A stretch of 64,000 nucleotides of DNA from Gracilaria domingensis (taxonomy: Eukaryota; Rhodophyta; Florideophyceae; Gracilariales; Gracilariaceae), in assembly GCA_022539475.1 (NCBI GenBank), contig VCMS01000198.1, forward strand, positions 1 through 64,000, given 5' to 3'. This document shows, one piece after another, positions 52,880 through 64,000 of this stretch. The stretch's first letter is position 1; each line of letters starts with the position of its first letter. The notes under the pieces were generated by a model. It did not search any database. It saw only the letters and a list, made by a program, of their open reading frames with translations, and was not told where the DNA came from. The translations under genes were made by a program, and so were the position numbers.

Positions 52880-54500
52880 ATCGTCGTAGTGCAGAGCGTT
52901 TAAGCTCCCTCTGACCTTGAACAAACCGAAAGGGTCAGTAAATATATTGAACTTTCAAAATGTATCTGCGTTTATTTGAATGTTTTGTAAAACCTTTTCT
53001 GATTAAGGGAAGCTAAAGAAACCTTATTTAAAATATACCAGGACCACCTATTTCTATTCTAATGCATACGGAATGTAGAAATGACATACTGTGAGATACA
53101 AATTGTTCATTGAACATATGTCTGTTACAAATTGCTATACAGATTACATTTCTGACATAAAACGCTAGATAAGACTTATCCACAATATAATCTACTACAT
53201 AACTCTAATAGTTTATGTTTCTGAATGAAACTCTAGAGAGACTACCATTTTTGTAAGATCCATAATAACCTTGTAGTTTTTTTCTTTCTTTGCTAGACTT
53301 AAGTACACTTATGAACTGTGTGGCGTACCCTATTATACATAGAAGAAGGAATTGAAAGAAATTGATATCCGGAAATGATATATTTTGTAAACTATAGTCT
53401 TTTGAGATATACCGACTGAGATAATATCAATATTAATACTATTATCTACTACTTTCTTCTTGCATTGCATCTCTCTGAAAATTTATAAAAATATTTTCCA
53501 AAATCTATTGAAATATATTATACGAGAGAAACGACAAATTTAATTTCATTCTTTCTCTTTTTTGTTGGCGCATACTCCCCTGCATGTAAAATCTACTGTT
53601 CTATGCCATTGTTTGGGTCTACCCTCTAAAGCTCAAACCTTTAGTAGTTTAAATGAGTTTAACAAAATACATGTAACTGTGGGGCAACTCAGAAGAGTGA
53701 GAAATCCACCAGACTGTTCGAAGGTCCGATCTTTTGAGAGATGGCAGACCAGCGACAGAGCCCTCTGTACCACCAAGAGTAGGGTGTAAAGCCGGGGTGG
53801 CTACTGGATGTACCTACAGAGGTGAGTACCAAGAAGACCGAGGGTTGAACGTGGAAGCACCGGGAAACAGGAGAAAGAGGGAGAAAAGGGGAAACGAGAG
53901 ACCTGAACATGTGACTCTCCACGGAGAACAAACCAAAGAAAAGGGTGAGCCCAGGGTCCTGCGGTATGTAGCATGAGCCCGAAGGCGAAGCAGCAACGGC
54001 AACCAAAGCCGGTAGAAAACCCTATACAGGGATGGTTATCTGTAACACACTCTAATACCTCCTCTGTACGACACAATTGTCAGTAAAGTTACCAGACTTT
54101 CTGGGCAATCCTGTGCGGATAGTTGTACAGGACCCGAATGTAGTCACTCCCACACGGATCTGGGTCGTAGACCTACGAAAGTAGTACCAACTAGAACCAA
54201 GACCCTTGTTTGACATGGCGACCTCAGTTGGGTTTACTCAGTGCTCGCGACCGCGAGGTCACGTTCCCCTAACTAGGTTCAAATAGATATTAAACTAACA
54301 ACTATTAACTAATATATTGCACGCCTCACGAGGTCCGCACACGTGGCTAATCCACTGTCAGGATCTCTAGAGAGGCAGGGCACTAGCTACAAACTACACA
54401 AATATGTACACACAGAGTACGTGTCCATTACCACCCAATTCAACCGCGAAAGAGTTTTCACCCCAAGGGGTTTGCTCTACAGTAACAACTATTTCTCTTT
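52880..54500. other. AT-rich, then unassigned sequence
   Basis: 52,900-53,550 is AT-rich and empty. At 53,690-54,310 short plus-strand frames with Arg/Glu/Pro-rich composition (53,734-53,976) look like decayed retroelement sequence; I could not identify a family. Confidence 0.4.
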
Positions 54501-54529
54501 CATATTTAGACTTTCATTCCGTTTCACTG

Positions 54530-55980
54530 TTTCAGTGTTTATTTTGTTCGAGTACTTTCTCCATCATTCCTTTAAGACGTTCCACTTTAGAACTCATAGC
54601 TACAATGAAATCTGTCTGTTTGGATGTAGTCGTTCGCCTTCTTGGAGTCTGGGATATCTTCTTTTCCTTCTCATGTTGATGACTCGTCACGGAACTATCA
54701 TCAATCACTGGACCAACGTCAATTAGGATGAGTTCAAACGCTTTTCTTTTCCTCGCTTTCGACTGCACTCGCCTCCATTCTGGTTTTGATGACATCTGAT
54801 ACCCCTCCATCGGCGTTTGTTTGGAAAGATTGACGGCATCTCTTTCATCTAATTCTCTTAACATTTTCATGGCATCCATTAGCTGCAAACCGCGACCATG
54901 CTTCAAAGCAACTCTTGGCAATGATTTCAATCTATTATGGTATCACTCATCTGGGTTACTGTCCTACAGAAGGGCACGATGTCTTTCTGCCAAAGGAATA
55001 AAGCAGCTAAACTTTGGAAACTATAGCATAAACGCACATCCGTTATTTTGCAACCAGTTTGAAACTTGTTTCCATTTCTCGCCCAAGACTTTCATGAATT
55101 CCAAAGCTTGTTCGCACTCTTCGCGACTACCTAGATCTCGAGTTCCGACTGCCCACTGATACATATGGGAATCAATGATAGCGTTGCAGTTTTCGAGTAT
55201 GCATCTTTTCGCGTGCACATCGCATCCCACAGCAATGGATTTAATGTAGTCAATTACAGAGTCTTTGCTAAACTCTTGGCTCATAGCAGTGACTAAGCCA
55301 AATGCATATGTCTTTTCAAAATCTTTTGCCATGGTTAGGCGTGCCTTCTCTTTGGTAGAAAGAGGATCGCGGAGCCCACGGAAACGTAGCTTCTTGATAA
55401 ACTCCTGGAAAAACAATGATTACGATCCGGAAGTCTTCCGAGTACAAATCTGATGCCTAACTGAATAGATACATCCTGTTCCTTCATCCTTTGCCGCAAT
55501 TGAAAGGAGTTCAAACGGCTTCGGGTTCCCATTTTCGTCATATCCAACCACAATTTCAAATGTTCCATCACAAGCAATTCTCGGGTATCTTATTACCTTA
55601 TCGAGAAGTTTAGATTCAAGAAAGATACTAGAAAGACGTTTCTGATCCCTGGTAATTCGAAACGAATCACTCTTTCTGTTGTTCTGGACTACAAGTTTAT
55701 AAGATTTTAAGACACCCGAAATCTCTTTTCCGGAATAAAACGCTTCTAGAATGGCCGCTAGAGAATTTCCTGCCGGATGGTCGAGCTCGTTGTATATTTT
55801 TCGACGTATGGATTTCACGGTGGCTGGTGGGGGATCGCATCCAAAACTTTCCTAAACTTTCTGGAGTTTTATTGGTCCAGTGAGAATATCTGACTCCTTG
55901 TAGAGATTTGAAATGTATCTGCAATTGTGGTGCAAACCCACGTGTGGCCAAACCACAGCCGCGTCGCGGAAAACCACCCA
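54530..55980 (-). mobile_element. Mutator-like (MULE) transposase remnant
   Basis: On the minus strand three successive frames are colinear. First (55,818-55,430): RIACDGTFEIVVGYDENG ... ELLSIAAKDEGTG, which matches the MULE catalytic core start 'ilxDGTFkvvp...qLlxih'. Second (55,416-55,021): AKDFEKTYAFGLVTAMS followed by VGCDVHAKRCI, matching the 'xDFExAxxxA ... GCxFHxxxax' region with the second catalytic Asp. Third (54,930-54,532): a basic, disordered C-terminus. Gaps between frames hold stops, and no SWIM zinc finger or terminal inverted repeat was found. MULEs are cut-and-paste DDE transposons with 8-11-bp target duplications. Family assignment is moderate. Confidence 0.55.
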
Positions 55981-55999
55981 CAAAGTGTTCAGGTCCTGC

Positions 56000-56915
56000 T
56001 TTCTATAGAGGTAGGGTCAGTTATAAAACCCTTCGATAGGGCTGACACGAGCCCGTTGTAAATCCGGGCAGCCCCGTTCTGGGCGTGCAGTCGGAGGTAG
56101 GATGGGGTAGAACCGGCACTAGATCCGGATGCTCACTGCGAGACACAGTGAGCGGAGATCAGGGCAATGGTGTTAAGCAAAACGAACGACAGACAAGCTG
56201 CACAGCGGTGCAGTGACTCGCGAGATGGGTAAATATTCCGGACAATGTGGGCCAAATCTGAATAACAGGGCAGAGTAACAAGAGCCATATGATGGAAATA
56301 ATAACAGTAAAACAATGGAAAAGATGCCGTAACGACGGTCTAGGACTCCTCAGTGGTAAAGGTCGGATGACTAGTTCGGGGTTGCGGCGGTTTGCCCGGT
56401 TAGGGACGAATACAGTTCGCAAGTGGCAAGAAAGTCAGAGCCAGAAGCCTCCTTAAGGTTTCGTTCCCGTACAGTGATGGCGGGTGCCACCATCTCTATA
56501 GGACACTTAAAAATATCAACTAAAATCTCAAACTATCCGGCGCTCCCGGCCAACGCTCTACACGTGTAAAATTGTGGCAGGCTTGCCACGGCGCACTCAG
56601 TATCGGACCAGCTGAGCACACATGTGCAGAAACACTACGATTTCTAGGCATATTTTAAGATACGGCCAATGCTACAGCGGCCTCTCATGGCATGAGGTGT
56701 CGAAGCCGGTAACGGATCGATGAGATATGAAAGCACATGGTAGCATCCTCATACACCCAGGCGGAACTATTTTTCGTTAAGTTTTCAATAGCCTTTCAAA
56801 AAGTATATCATTTTTAATGTAATTTCGATAAATTTTCTATAGCTCGTGCAAGTCGATTAATTCTAATTTTTTGAGTTCAATAGAATTACGACCTCTATTT
56901 GGTGGAGTCCCCCTC
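56000..56915. other. No gene recognised
   Basis: Short frames on the minus strand only; neutral composition. Separates the MULE remnant from the inverted repeat upstream of PAN2. Confidence 0.45.
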
Positions 56916-56921
56916 ACATAC

Positions 56922-57178
56922 GTCATCGTCGCAAACCAGGTCGAGGTCCCGTACGGTACTCGTCCGTGGTAAAATCGTCGATTCTGATGACGGACTTCAC
57001 ATGAACTCAAGCTGGCAAGGCCCAGAACGCTGCTCATAAATTTTATATTCAAATCAACAAGCGCCCTATACAGCGCTCCAGGGCCTATTCGAGTTCGTGT
57101 GAAGTCCGTGGTCGATTGTCAACGATTTGCTCTTCGTACCACGGTCGTTCTGCGGTTCGAGCTCGTTTCCGACGATGA
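56922..57178. repeat. Foldback/MITE-like inverted repeat upstream of PAN2
   Basis: Arm 56,922-57,010 and arm 57,092-57,178 are imperfect reverse complements. Shared blocks, outermost first, are TCATCGTCG, AGGTCGAGGTCCCG/CGAGCTCGAACCGC, CCGTGGTA, AATCGT, and innermost GGACTTCACATGAACTC against GGACTTCACACGAACTC. The 80-bp loop includes ACAAGCGCCCTATACAGCGC. The element ends about 320 bp before the PAN2 ATG. Confidence 0.65.
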
Positions 57179-57495
57179 CTCAAGATCGCATCAACGCTTG
57201 ATTACGTGTGGAACACATGCGCCGTACCAATGGTAGTTTTACTATAGATGGAGTTCAGTTGCCCGTTTCATGATCTCAGGTGTTGAGCCCGCTCCGATTT
57301 TCGCTTCAAAATTATCCTCGCTCCTCCTCCCCTGAGTGCACACCTCCCGCTCAATACTACTTCCAGCCCCACCACCACCATCGTCACCGTTTCATCCCCA
57401 ACCTCCCCTCCTTTTCCTCCTCGCCGTGTATGCACTTCAAAACAGCTGTGGCAGCTTGAGCGTCATACCCGCAGGATGAGGCGCAGGCGTCTCCC

Positions 57496-60400
57496 ATGTA
57501 CTCCGGGGCCGACAATTACTATTTCGACGGCCCCGCGGAGCATATGCCTCCCCACGGCTGGCATGAGCACAGTTGTGCACAGGTCGGCTATCCCAATTCA
57601 CGCACAGACCCCATCCGCGCCCTTGCCTGCGACGCAGTTAAGGAGCTCATATGGTTCGCCACGGCATCTGGTATGATACATGCCCACCGTTCCCCAAATA
57701 TGGCGCGCATCTTCTCGACGTACATCGGCGAGCCCTCTTCCGACCCTTCCAATCACGGCGATGTGCGAGATGTTGTGGTGTCCAGCACATCTGTGCTAGC
57801 TGCAGTGAGCTAAGGACTGGCTGTCGTCAAGCGTGGCGGTGTACTTTCTGCTTCTGTTCGCGCCGACACCATTAGGAATGCGAAGGCGTTGGCGTTGAAC
57901 CCGATCAGCGACGATCACGTGTGCATTACAGGCGAGTCTCGAATGTTAGCTGTAGGTCCTAGCTGTCGTGGACCTACAGCAGCAGCGAATTCTGAGACAA
58001 GCTATTTTGCGCGCCGCTACTGGTGTCACCGCTGCGGTATGCGCCGCTCCGCAGGGTGCATCCAGCCTTGCTGTTTTCTCCACCTCAACAGGTCGCATCT
58101 CGTTATGTGATCCCTCCTCTATGCATGAAGTGAATGCGATTGCTGCGTTTGCTGGCGCTACCACTTCAATTGCCACCAGTGGCTACTACTTGGCTGCAAC
58201 AGGACGTAGAATCAGAGGAGGGGTCTCCTATCTAGAACAAACAGTTAAGCTATACGATATACGCGCAGTGCAGAGTCCTCTCCCATCCGTTCTCTTTTCT
58301 GCCCCTCCCATGTTCATTACGTGTGATCGAGCGACCTCACAGCTGTACAATACTGACAGTGCTTTTTGGATGCTCTTCCCACACGGCGTAATGCAGCTTC
58401 TGGATATATCCACCGTAACAAACAGGGAACCGGCATACCCCTTGTGTGATGAGATTCATCTGGATGCGGGATCAGACGTGTTCACCGCGATGGCCGTCTC
58501 GTCGCAAGGACTTCTAGTTCTCGTCAATTCTGATGGATTTGTCCACCAGTGGTCATCCTCAGATTCTGTCAGGGTGCGTTCGTCATCAGAACCCGTTTGG
58601 AATAGACCCGTGAATCCGGAACCGCCAACCCCTTCGATCCACATGGATGACTTTATTGGCTTGGACATTGGTGCCACAATTCCGAAATGCGCTACGTCAG
58701 AGTTTCAATGTGACTATCTCAAATAAGAACTATTTAACTCTGTTCCAAATCAACCACAGCATCGAATACGCGGGGAACTGTATGCTACGCCAGTGTCCAA
58801 GGGTATAGATACCACGCATGATTTGTACCCTCGCAAACCATTTTCTCGTTTTCCGTTGTAAATAAGTGACGAACTCCTCGACGTTGCTCAACAGCATACT
58901 TATATCTCCTACGCTCAGTCACCTCCGTCGTTTGTACGGAATTATGAGTCAGGGCACAAGAGGCGGCCAAAAGTGAGGACTGCGAACGGTAAATATCGCC
59001 TTAAAAGTGAGAGAAGGTCCAGCTCACCTACAGGCACCTTAAGCGGCAATGCCAACAAAATAGACTTGTCTAAACCGGCTGAGCGATCGAAGTATGTGGA
59101 AATGGATCTTGTGGCTTGGGAAAGTATAGAAGGCTTTGATTTCCTCAAGTACAATACCAGCCCTCGCTTTTGCGGTCTCGAGAATGCCTTACCAAATGTG
59201 TATGTAAATCCTGCAGTGCAAGCATTGTACTTTTGCCCTCCAGTGCGGACTGCAATTGGCAATCATTCTTGCCATCGAGATTGGTGTATATCTTTTGAAC
59301 TTAGTTTTCTTTTCCACATGTTCGATTTGGGTGGTGCTGGGATGGCATGTGAAGCTGGAAACTTTACAAGAGCGTTTATGACTATCGCGAACGCAGGAGC
59401 TCTTGGTGTTTTGGATGGGGCACATGCCCTACCTCTTTCCCAGAGGATTGAGAATTTCACTCGCTACCTCCTTGAACAACTGCATAAGGATGAAGGCGTG
59501 GATATCGACAGTTCCGTTCTGTCTGTGTTTGGAGCAGAAACCCGGTCCCATGGGACGTTCATGGCCAGCAAGACGGACTGGAAAAGAATTGCAAAACCTT
59601 CTCAGCATTCTTTGATCGACAAAGTGCCCAGGAATACTTCTTTTTGCAAGCTGGTGGAACATAGTCTTCACCATAGAGGTGAAGCAACGCGTGCTTTTTG
59701 TGAGGCCAGTAGACAGTTTGAATCTATGACCCAGCACCGTGAACTTCGAAATCTTCCAAATGTGTTACTGCTAGGGTGTAACACGAAGATTAATGGCTAT
59801 AGTGAGTGGTGGTTTGATGTGAGTGAAAGCTCATACCCTCTTCGAAGTCCGAGTAATGCATCCCTCGACCTCGATGAAATTGCTGAGAGAACAATGCAAC
59901 AAGAGAAGAAGATAATGGAGTCAATGCGAATAGAGCTGACTGATGGTATCTCTGTAACAGAAATCGATAGTTTGGCGTCATGTGGAAGGAGTGCGCTTGG
60001 ATACGACGCCGTTGAAGGAAGCTTTGGGGACACAGGGGACCTTATGGCGGAATACGACCTATCCTTCGTGGTAGCACTAGTTCCTCCAACCTCTAAAGGC
60101 GTAGAAGCCATAAACGAAAACGACGGAAGCAGCGCCAGAAATGTCGCAGGGCACCTCGTCGCTTACATCCACGTTCCACGAGTTTATTCTGAAAAAGGAA
60201 ACGAACTTGGAGAGAAGAGAGAGAAGCCCGAAGTTGATAAGAAGCATGCTGATGCCGCATGGTGGTGCTTTAATGACTTTTTGATCGCTCCATGTCAGGG
60301 CTTCGAAGAGGTGGCAGCATTCCATAAGTTCTGGAAAAAACCTTGCGTCCTTGCATACGTGCGAAGAGATATCAAAAATCGTGTAAGGATGGAGATCAAC

Positions 60401-61153
60401 GACACATTAGTGGACGTACGAGAGGTAATTGGCGAGGAGAACCATAACGAAGCAATTGGTCTTCAGCCGGACGAAGCGGTTCCTGTAGAAGGAACCGTAC
60501 TGGCCCTAGACTGCGAATTTGTTATGGTTTCTCGAGATGAAGCGGATGTATTCGGGGACGGAGCTTGGCAAATGGTTGTAGCTGCCAGAATGGCGCTTGC
60601 TCGTGTTTCTGTCATTCGGGGATACGGAAGGTTGAAGGGGGTTGCGCTGATGGATGATTACGTTGCTGTGAGAGAAGAGGTTGTGGATTACCTAACGAGG
60701 TTCTCAGGTTTATCGGAAGGGGACCTTGACGCAACAAGATCGCCTCATAAGGTGAGCAGTTTAAAAACCGTGTATAAGCGATTACGATGTTTGGTTGACG
60801 CTGGTTGCATATTTGTTGGACATGGATTGTAATCAGACTTTCGTGTCATCAATTTTGTCGTTCCTCCTGAGCAAGTTATTGATACAGTGACTTTGTCCTG
60901 TGTGAAGAACAAGCGCTTGTTGGGGTTGCGCTTTCTGAGCAATGCTTTGCTCGGAGGTGATATTTAATCTGAAACGCATGACTCAATAGAAGATTCGGAC
61001 GCTGCGCTTCGCTTATACGATGTGTATCTGAGACTGAAGGCAGGTGAGGACTGAGAAGATCGATTTGAACGAACTCTGAACGAGTTGTATGCGTATGGGT
61101 ACGCTCATGGATGGAAAGCTGACCCAGAAGAGCGTTTTGTGTTACCACAGTAG
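57496..61153 (+). pseudogene. PAN2: PAN2 deadenylase homologue interrupted by in-frame stops
   Basis: The catalytic subunit of the PAN2-PAN3 poly(A) nuclease. ATG at 57,496. An N-terminal WD40-like region (AVKELIWFATASGMIHAH ... TVKLYDIRAVQ) is followed by an inactive ubiquitin-hydrolase-like region (58,970-60,400) with FCGLENALPNVYVNPAVQAL and FLFHMFDLGG. The DEDDh exonuclease comes last: LALDCEFVMVS (first Asp, Glu), FVGHGL-x-SDFRVINF (Asp) and SETHDSIED (His, Asp). All catalytic residues are present. TAA codons interrupt it at 57,811, 58,724, 58,859, 60,830 and 60,965 and TGA at 61,052, always with the same frame continuing. A 13-bp insertion that partly duplicates TAGCTGT shifts the frame near 57,950. 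The final stop is TAG 61,151. At 60,830 and 60,965 animal PAN2 has Gln, so CAA to TAA is implied. Confidence 0.9.
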
Positions 61154-61927
61154 GCAGTGCGCAACATGCATGACGTGTAGCTTTCGTGAAGAGAAGTGTA
61201 CAGAGTACAGAGAAGCACGCAATGTAAATTTGAAAGCGTGATTCAACAAAGCAAACGGTTCGTTGATCATGATACTCAGCTACGCTGGCTAACGATGGTG
61301 ACCTGGTGCTTGCAGATGAGTGAATGAGGAAGCGATGGTTAGCCTAGTACAACATGATGTTGAGCATACATGCTACTCACCGCTCAAATCAACCGATAGT
61401 GGTGCTGGAACTGGCTAACTCTTTCTCTTTTGTGCAGATGATGATTTCGTATGGTTATGCAGAAGATAGCTCTCACATTGCGAAGCAGTGAGTTGCTTCT
61501 GAAGGGAAGGGACGCAGGTATTCCAGGAGCTAATGAGTTGCTAACGCGTGCGCTGTATTCCTTTTTATTCGTGTGGATGTTTCAAGAATGCGAGCGTTAG
61601 AGAGCTTTGTTGAGAAAACGTGCTTCATTCAGAATGGTCATGGAGTTAACCAGTAGCGAAGCGCCTTGAACACGGTGCCCAGACCCCACATTTCTTTTGG
61701 TGATGGTTGTGGTGATGCAGCACGGCCAGGCGATGCAGCACTTCGAATCAAGCAAGAAGGATGGCTCCGGCAAGACAGAGTGCTCGGAGCTCAAGGCCGC
61801 ATCTAATAGCGTGGGCATGTTTTGCGGTGTCGTATCTCCGGCCTAGAAGCAACGTTGCCCCTATGCAGCGGCACTTTGTCTCCTAAATTGTTGCGCCTTC
61901 TATGAAGGAGGCTATTTCAAGAAGCTC
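61154..61927. other. Intergenic, no gene recognised
   Basis: About 770 bp without coding signal between the PAN2 stop and the next open frame. No repeats recognised. Confidence 0.5.
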
Positions 61928-62623
61928 ATGTCGCATTCTCAGCTTTATAGCGACTCAGCTGCCTTTGCTGTTCAAAAGGAGCTAGAAGGACTTGATGAGG
62001 TAACCAAACTATGGAATAATCCAGGGGGAATGTGTGTTCGAGAGGCCAAATGTGCTGCGGGCCTTCGATACAATGTTGATAAGAGTTTCCAGTCTGGAGT
62101 TAGGAGTTACGTGAAGGCGAGATTTCTGATGGAAGCCCCATCTGTCATCGCTCAGCTACGCATGCAAAAACAACACACGTATCAGAGTGTGAAGAATTTA
62201 CTTCGCATCAAGCGCGCCAAGTATTTCAGGTGTCGAGAACAGTTGGACATTATTGAGGTGATTGTGGATGAGATCGTCCCGAGTTTCGGTTCGACACTGG
62301 GCCCAACAATGCCATCATCAGATATGAGCTTTCAATCCTGTACACAGCTGCCGCTGCCACCGCCACCGCCACCGCCACCGCCACCATCAGCTGAGCATCT
62401 GCATTTCCATGCGTCTGCTACGGTTCCATTACAGCCGATGCACCCCGGCGAGGATGCTATGGGCTTGATGAACTCGCAAGCTCTTTGGGTTGCTGGTGCA
62501 AAGAAATGCAAGCGCCCGGAATTTGAAGAAAGTCTGTGTCCAACCACCCCTCGTGAACGGAAGAGGAAGCACGCGCATCTGTCATTGAAGCGCAAAGAAG
62601 CAGCTGAGACCGCTTTGCGGTGA
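61928..62623 (+). CDS. 231-aa protein of unknown function with a polyproline run
   Basis: Open frame from ATG 61,928 to TGA with no interruption, unlike its neighbours. Residues 1-130 look mostly helical (MSHSQLYSDSAAFAVQKELE ... LRIKRAKYFRCREQLDIIEV). A run of ten prolines, encoded by a CCGCCA-type hexanucleotide microsatellite (about 62,347-62,390), follows. The C-terminus is basic with RERKRKHAHLSLKRKEAA, a likely nuclear signal. I recognise no family. The head of the frame could be a fragment of a mobile-element protein, but nothing demands it. Its end lies about 40 bp from the end of the convergent BRE1-like gene. Confidence 0.5.
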   Translation: MSHSQLYSDSAAFAVQKELEGLDEVTKLWNNPGGMCVREAKCAAGLRYNVDKSFQSGVRSYVKARFLMEAPSVIAQLRMQKQHTYQSVKNLLRIKRAKYFRCREQLDIIEVIVDEIVPSFGSTLGPTMPSSDMSFQSCTQLPLPPPPPPPPPPSAEHLHFHASATVPLQPMHPGEDAMGLMNSQALWVAGAKKCKRPEFEESLCPTTPRERKRKHAHLSLKRKEAAETALR

Positions 62624-62665
62624 TTCCTCGATGAACGACGAGCTGTTTGCTCTCCTTTGCAAGAT

Positions 62666-64000
62666 CTATTGGAGCACACACAGCGGCATGGGGAATGTTG
62701 CAGCTGTCCAGAGATTGGTGATGTGGCCGCACCTGGAGAGTTTCCCACGTCTGCGAAAGGACCAGAACACACTCCGTACATAATCTTTGCCAACTGTTTC
62801 TCCGCATATTGGACACTTTCGGTTTCGCGTTGCAATCAAGTTCTCGGTACACTGCTAGCTGAAGAGGTGTCCACATCTAAGGAGAACAACTTCTTTCGGT
62901 TTTTTTGTAACAATTGAACAGTTAAGCTTCTTTCTCAATTCCCTGATGATATCACCTCGAACTGTGTCTGTACTCCGCGAACGCCCATTCTGCCTTGATC
63001 TTTCAAGCGCCTCCTCCAAATCTTTTGTCCTTTGCTCCACTTCTTTCAGCAGCTCCTGCAATCGATTGGATTCGAATTTGTTCTCACTTACACTGCCTTG
63101 TATTTCTTCTACTCCACCCGCGTAAACATCTCGCTCCCGCTTCATCTCATCCTTCTCCACATTCGCTGTCCTAGATGATAGTATTGCATCTTCTGCGATC
63201 CTCCTTCTTTTCTCAAGCACGGACGTTAGTTCGAGAGCTTCTTGTTGGGCTCTCAGAAACGCTGTACTCGCTTTCTGCATGGCTTTCTTACTTGCGACAA
63301 CAGCCTGGGTCAGACCTTTGATTTTATCATTATCCACCTCTCGGCCTTAACTCAAAACTCGATTCTCTTCCTTTACAGTGGTAAGTGCATGCCTCCCGCG
63401 CAGGCGCTCTGCCATGACTTTAAAACGAACTTGCTCTTTCTCCGTCAACAGCCGAACGAGCTTCTCATTCTCGCTCTCCAGCTCGCCAACATTGTGGACA
63501 ACGATTCCACTTCTTGTATGAACCCAGCAGACCGCAACCTCTCCTCCTCGATATCTTTGCGTAGCTTAGGTAGTAGCTCATGAGTATCCACCTGGAATCT
63601 TTGTGAGGAAAAGAGGAAGCCAGTTAGATTTCTGATACTCAAATTGGTGCCCTACGGTACAGGGAGGGGCACCGCTAAGAGACGTGAAACATTCGGAAAC
63701 CAATTACTTACCGATGCGTTCTCAGTTGCCTTCGCTTCGTATTTTGCTACTATTGCACGCAAACTGTTCACATCGCCTAAGAGCCCTTTGTTTGCTTTCT
63801 CGAGCTTGTCTCGCATCTTCTCGCACACGTTGGTCCGCTTTTCAGCAGCCTTCATCACAGCAGCAGCGGCGCCGGCTTCCATCTTTCAGGCTTCGTATGT
63901 CATCACCACTTTATCTTTCTCAACCTTGGCAGCGTCCGCAATCCTGCGCAGCTCATTCATCTGGTGTCCAAAGTCTTCTATTGTTTCCTCAGCACTAGCC
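62666..64000 (-). pseudogene. BRE1-like RING E3 ubiquitin ligase, 3' part, broken
   Basis: The gene enters from the right edge. It encodes long coiled coil (about 64,000-62,960) then a C-terminal RING: NCSIVTKKPKEVVLLRCGHLF ... NLIATRNRKCPICG, as in BRE1/RNF20/HUB1, which monoubiquitinate histone H2B. An intron at 63,592-63,711 (GTAAGT...TTCCAG, about 120 nt) joins ENAS to VDTHELLPKLRKD. The frame is broken by TGA at 63,886-63,888, TAA at 63,347-63,349 and TAG at 62,855-62,857 and by a frameshift near 63,490. Two RING zinc ligands are also lost: the second Cys (CSIV instead of CxxC) and the Cys after CGHLF, which is Ser. It continues in frame to TAG at 62,666. It is therefore not a working ligase. 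Confidence 0.8.

Noticed and set aside
57496-64000. Firm claim of a reassigned genetic code (TAA = Gln)
   Set aside because: Suggestive in PAN2, but BRE1 next door is broken by TGA and TAG, frameshift and zinc-ligand loss, and PAN2 itself has a frameshifting insertion; decay is the simpler reading. Kept only as a testable alternative.
1-64000. CRISPR arrays, rRNA genes, organelle-derived inserts
   Set aside because: Scanned by eye; no regularly spaced identical repeats, no rRNA landmarks and no plastid or mitochondrial gene sequence recognised.

Overview
This window is nuclear DNA of a eukaryote. Genes have short GT-AG introns (53, 76 and about 120 nt where I can place them), no bacterial operon logic, and homologues of eukaryote-specific proteins (PAN2, BRE1, a SAMHD1-like HD protein). 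Mixed base composition, sparse introns and many old transposable elements of several classes fit a red alga of the Chondrus kind best. That is an inference, not something the sequence proves.

Layout. 1-5550: a divergent two-gene locus. A partial gene runs off the left edge on the minus strand. On the plus strand a 3.9-kb coding stretch carries a ParB-like domain followed by a 2-oxoglutarate/Fe(II) dioxygenase fold. Between them lie a pair of inverted, near-identical promoter-like repeats and an 800-bp array of very strong GC-rich palindromes. This is the most unusual object in the window. 5.8-11.5 kb: two convergent decayed HAD-IIB phosphatase paralogues, an intact ketopantoate-reductase-like gene, a 5'-truncated ribulose-phosphate epimerase, and an intact coiled-coil gene preceded by three 125-bp hairpin repeats. 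12.4-30 kb: a transposon graveyard with Ty3/Gypsy gag and integrase fossils, LTR-like repeats and a hAT-like transposase, separated by unassignable sequence. 30-32.5 kb: AT-rich and empty. 32.7-39.6 kb: the healthiest gene island, with a 594-aa two-repeat protein, a SAMHD1-like HD phosphohydrolase with two introns, a small possible beta-barrel protein and a Maf-family nucleotide pyrophosphatase. 39.7-45.4 kb: AT-rich DNA, LTR-like direct repeats, a GC-rich block of broken reading frames, and a small TA-flanked MITE. 46.2-49.6 kb: a piggyBac-like fossil next to a Crypton-type tyrosine recombinase. 52.3-52.9 kb: a solo LTR with perfect 5-bp target-site duplications. 54.5-56 kb: a Mutator-like transposase fossil. 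57.5-64 kb: PAN2 and BRE1 homologues, both interrupted by in-frame stops, flanking an open 231-aa reading frame.

Functionally the intact host genes (nucleotide sanitation by Maf and the HD protein, pantothenate-type reductase) look like ordinary housekeeping functions. Conserved but interrupted genes (PAN2, BRE1, HAD-IIB x2, RPE) are unusually frequent. Either this is a region where spare copies decay, or some stop codons, particularly TAA, are not what they seem. The evidence for each view is set out in the findings.
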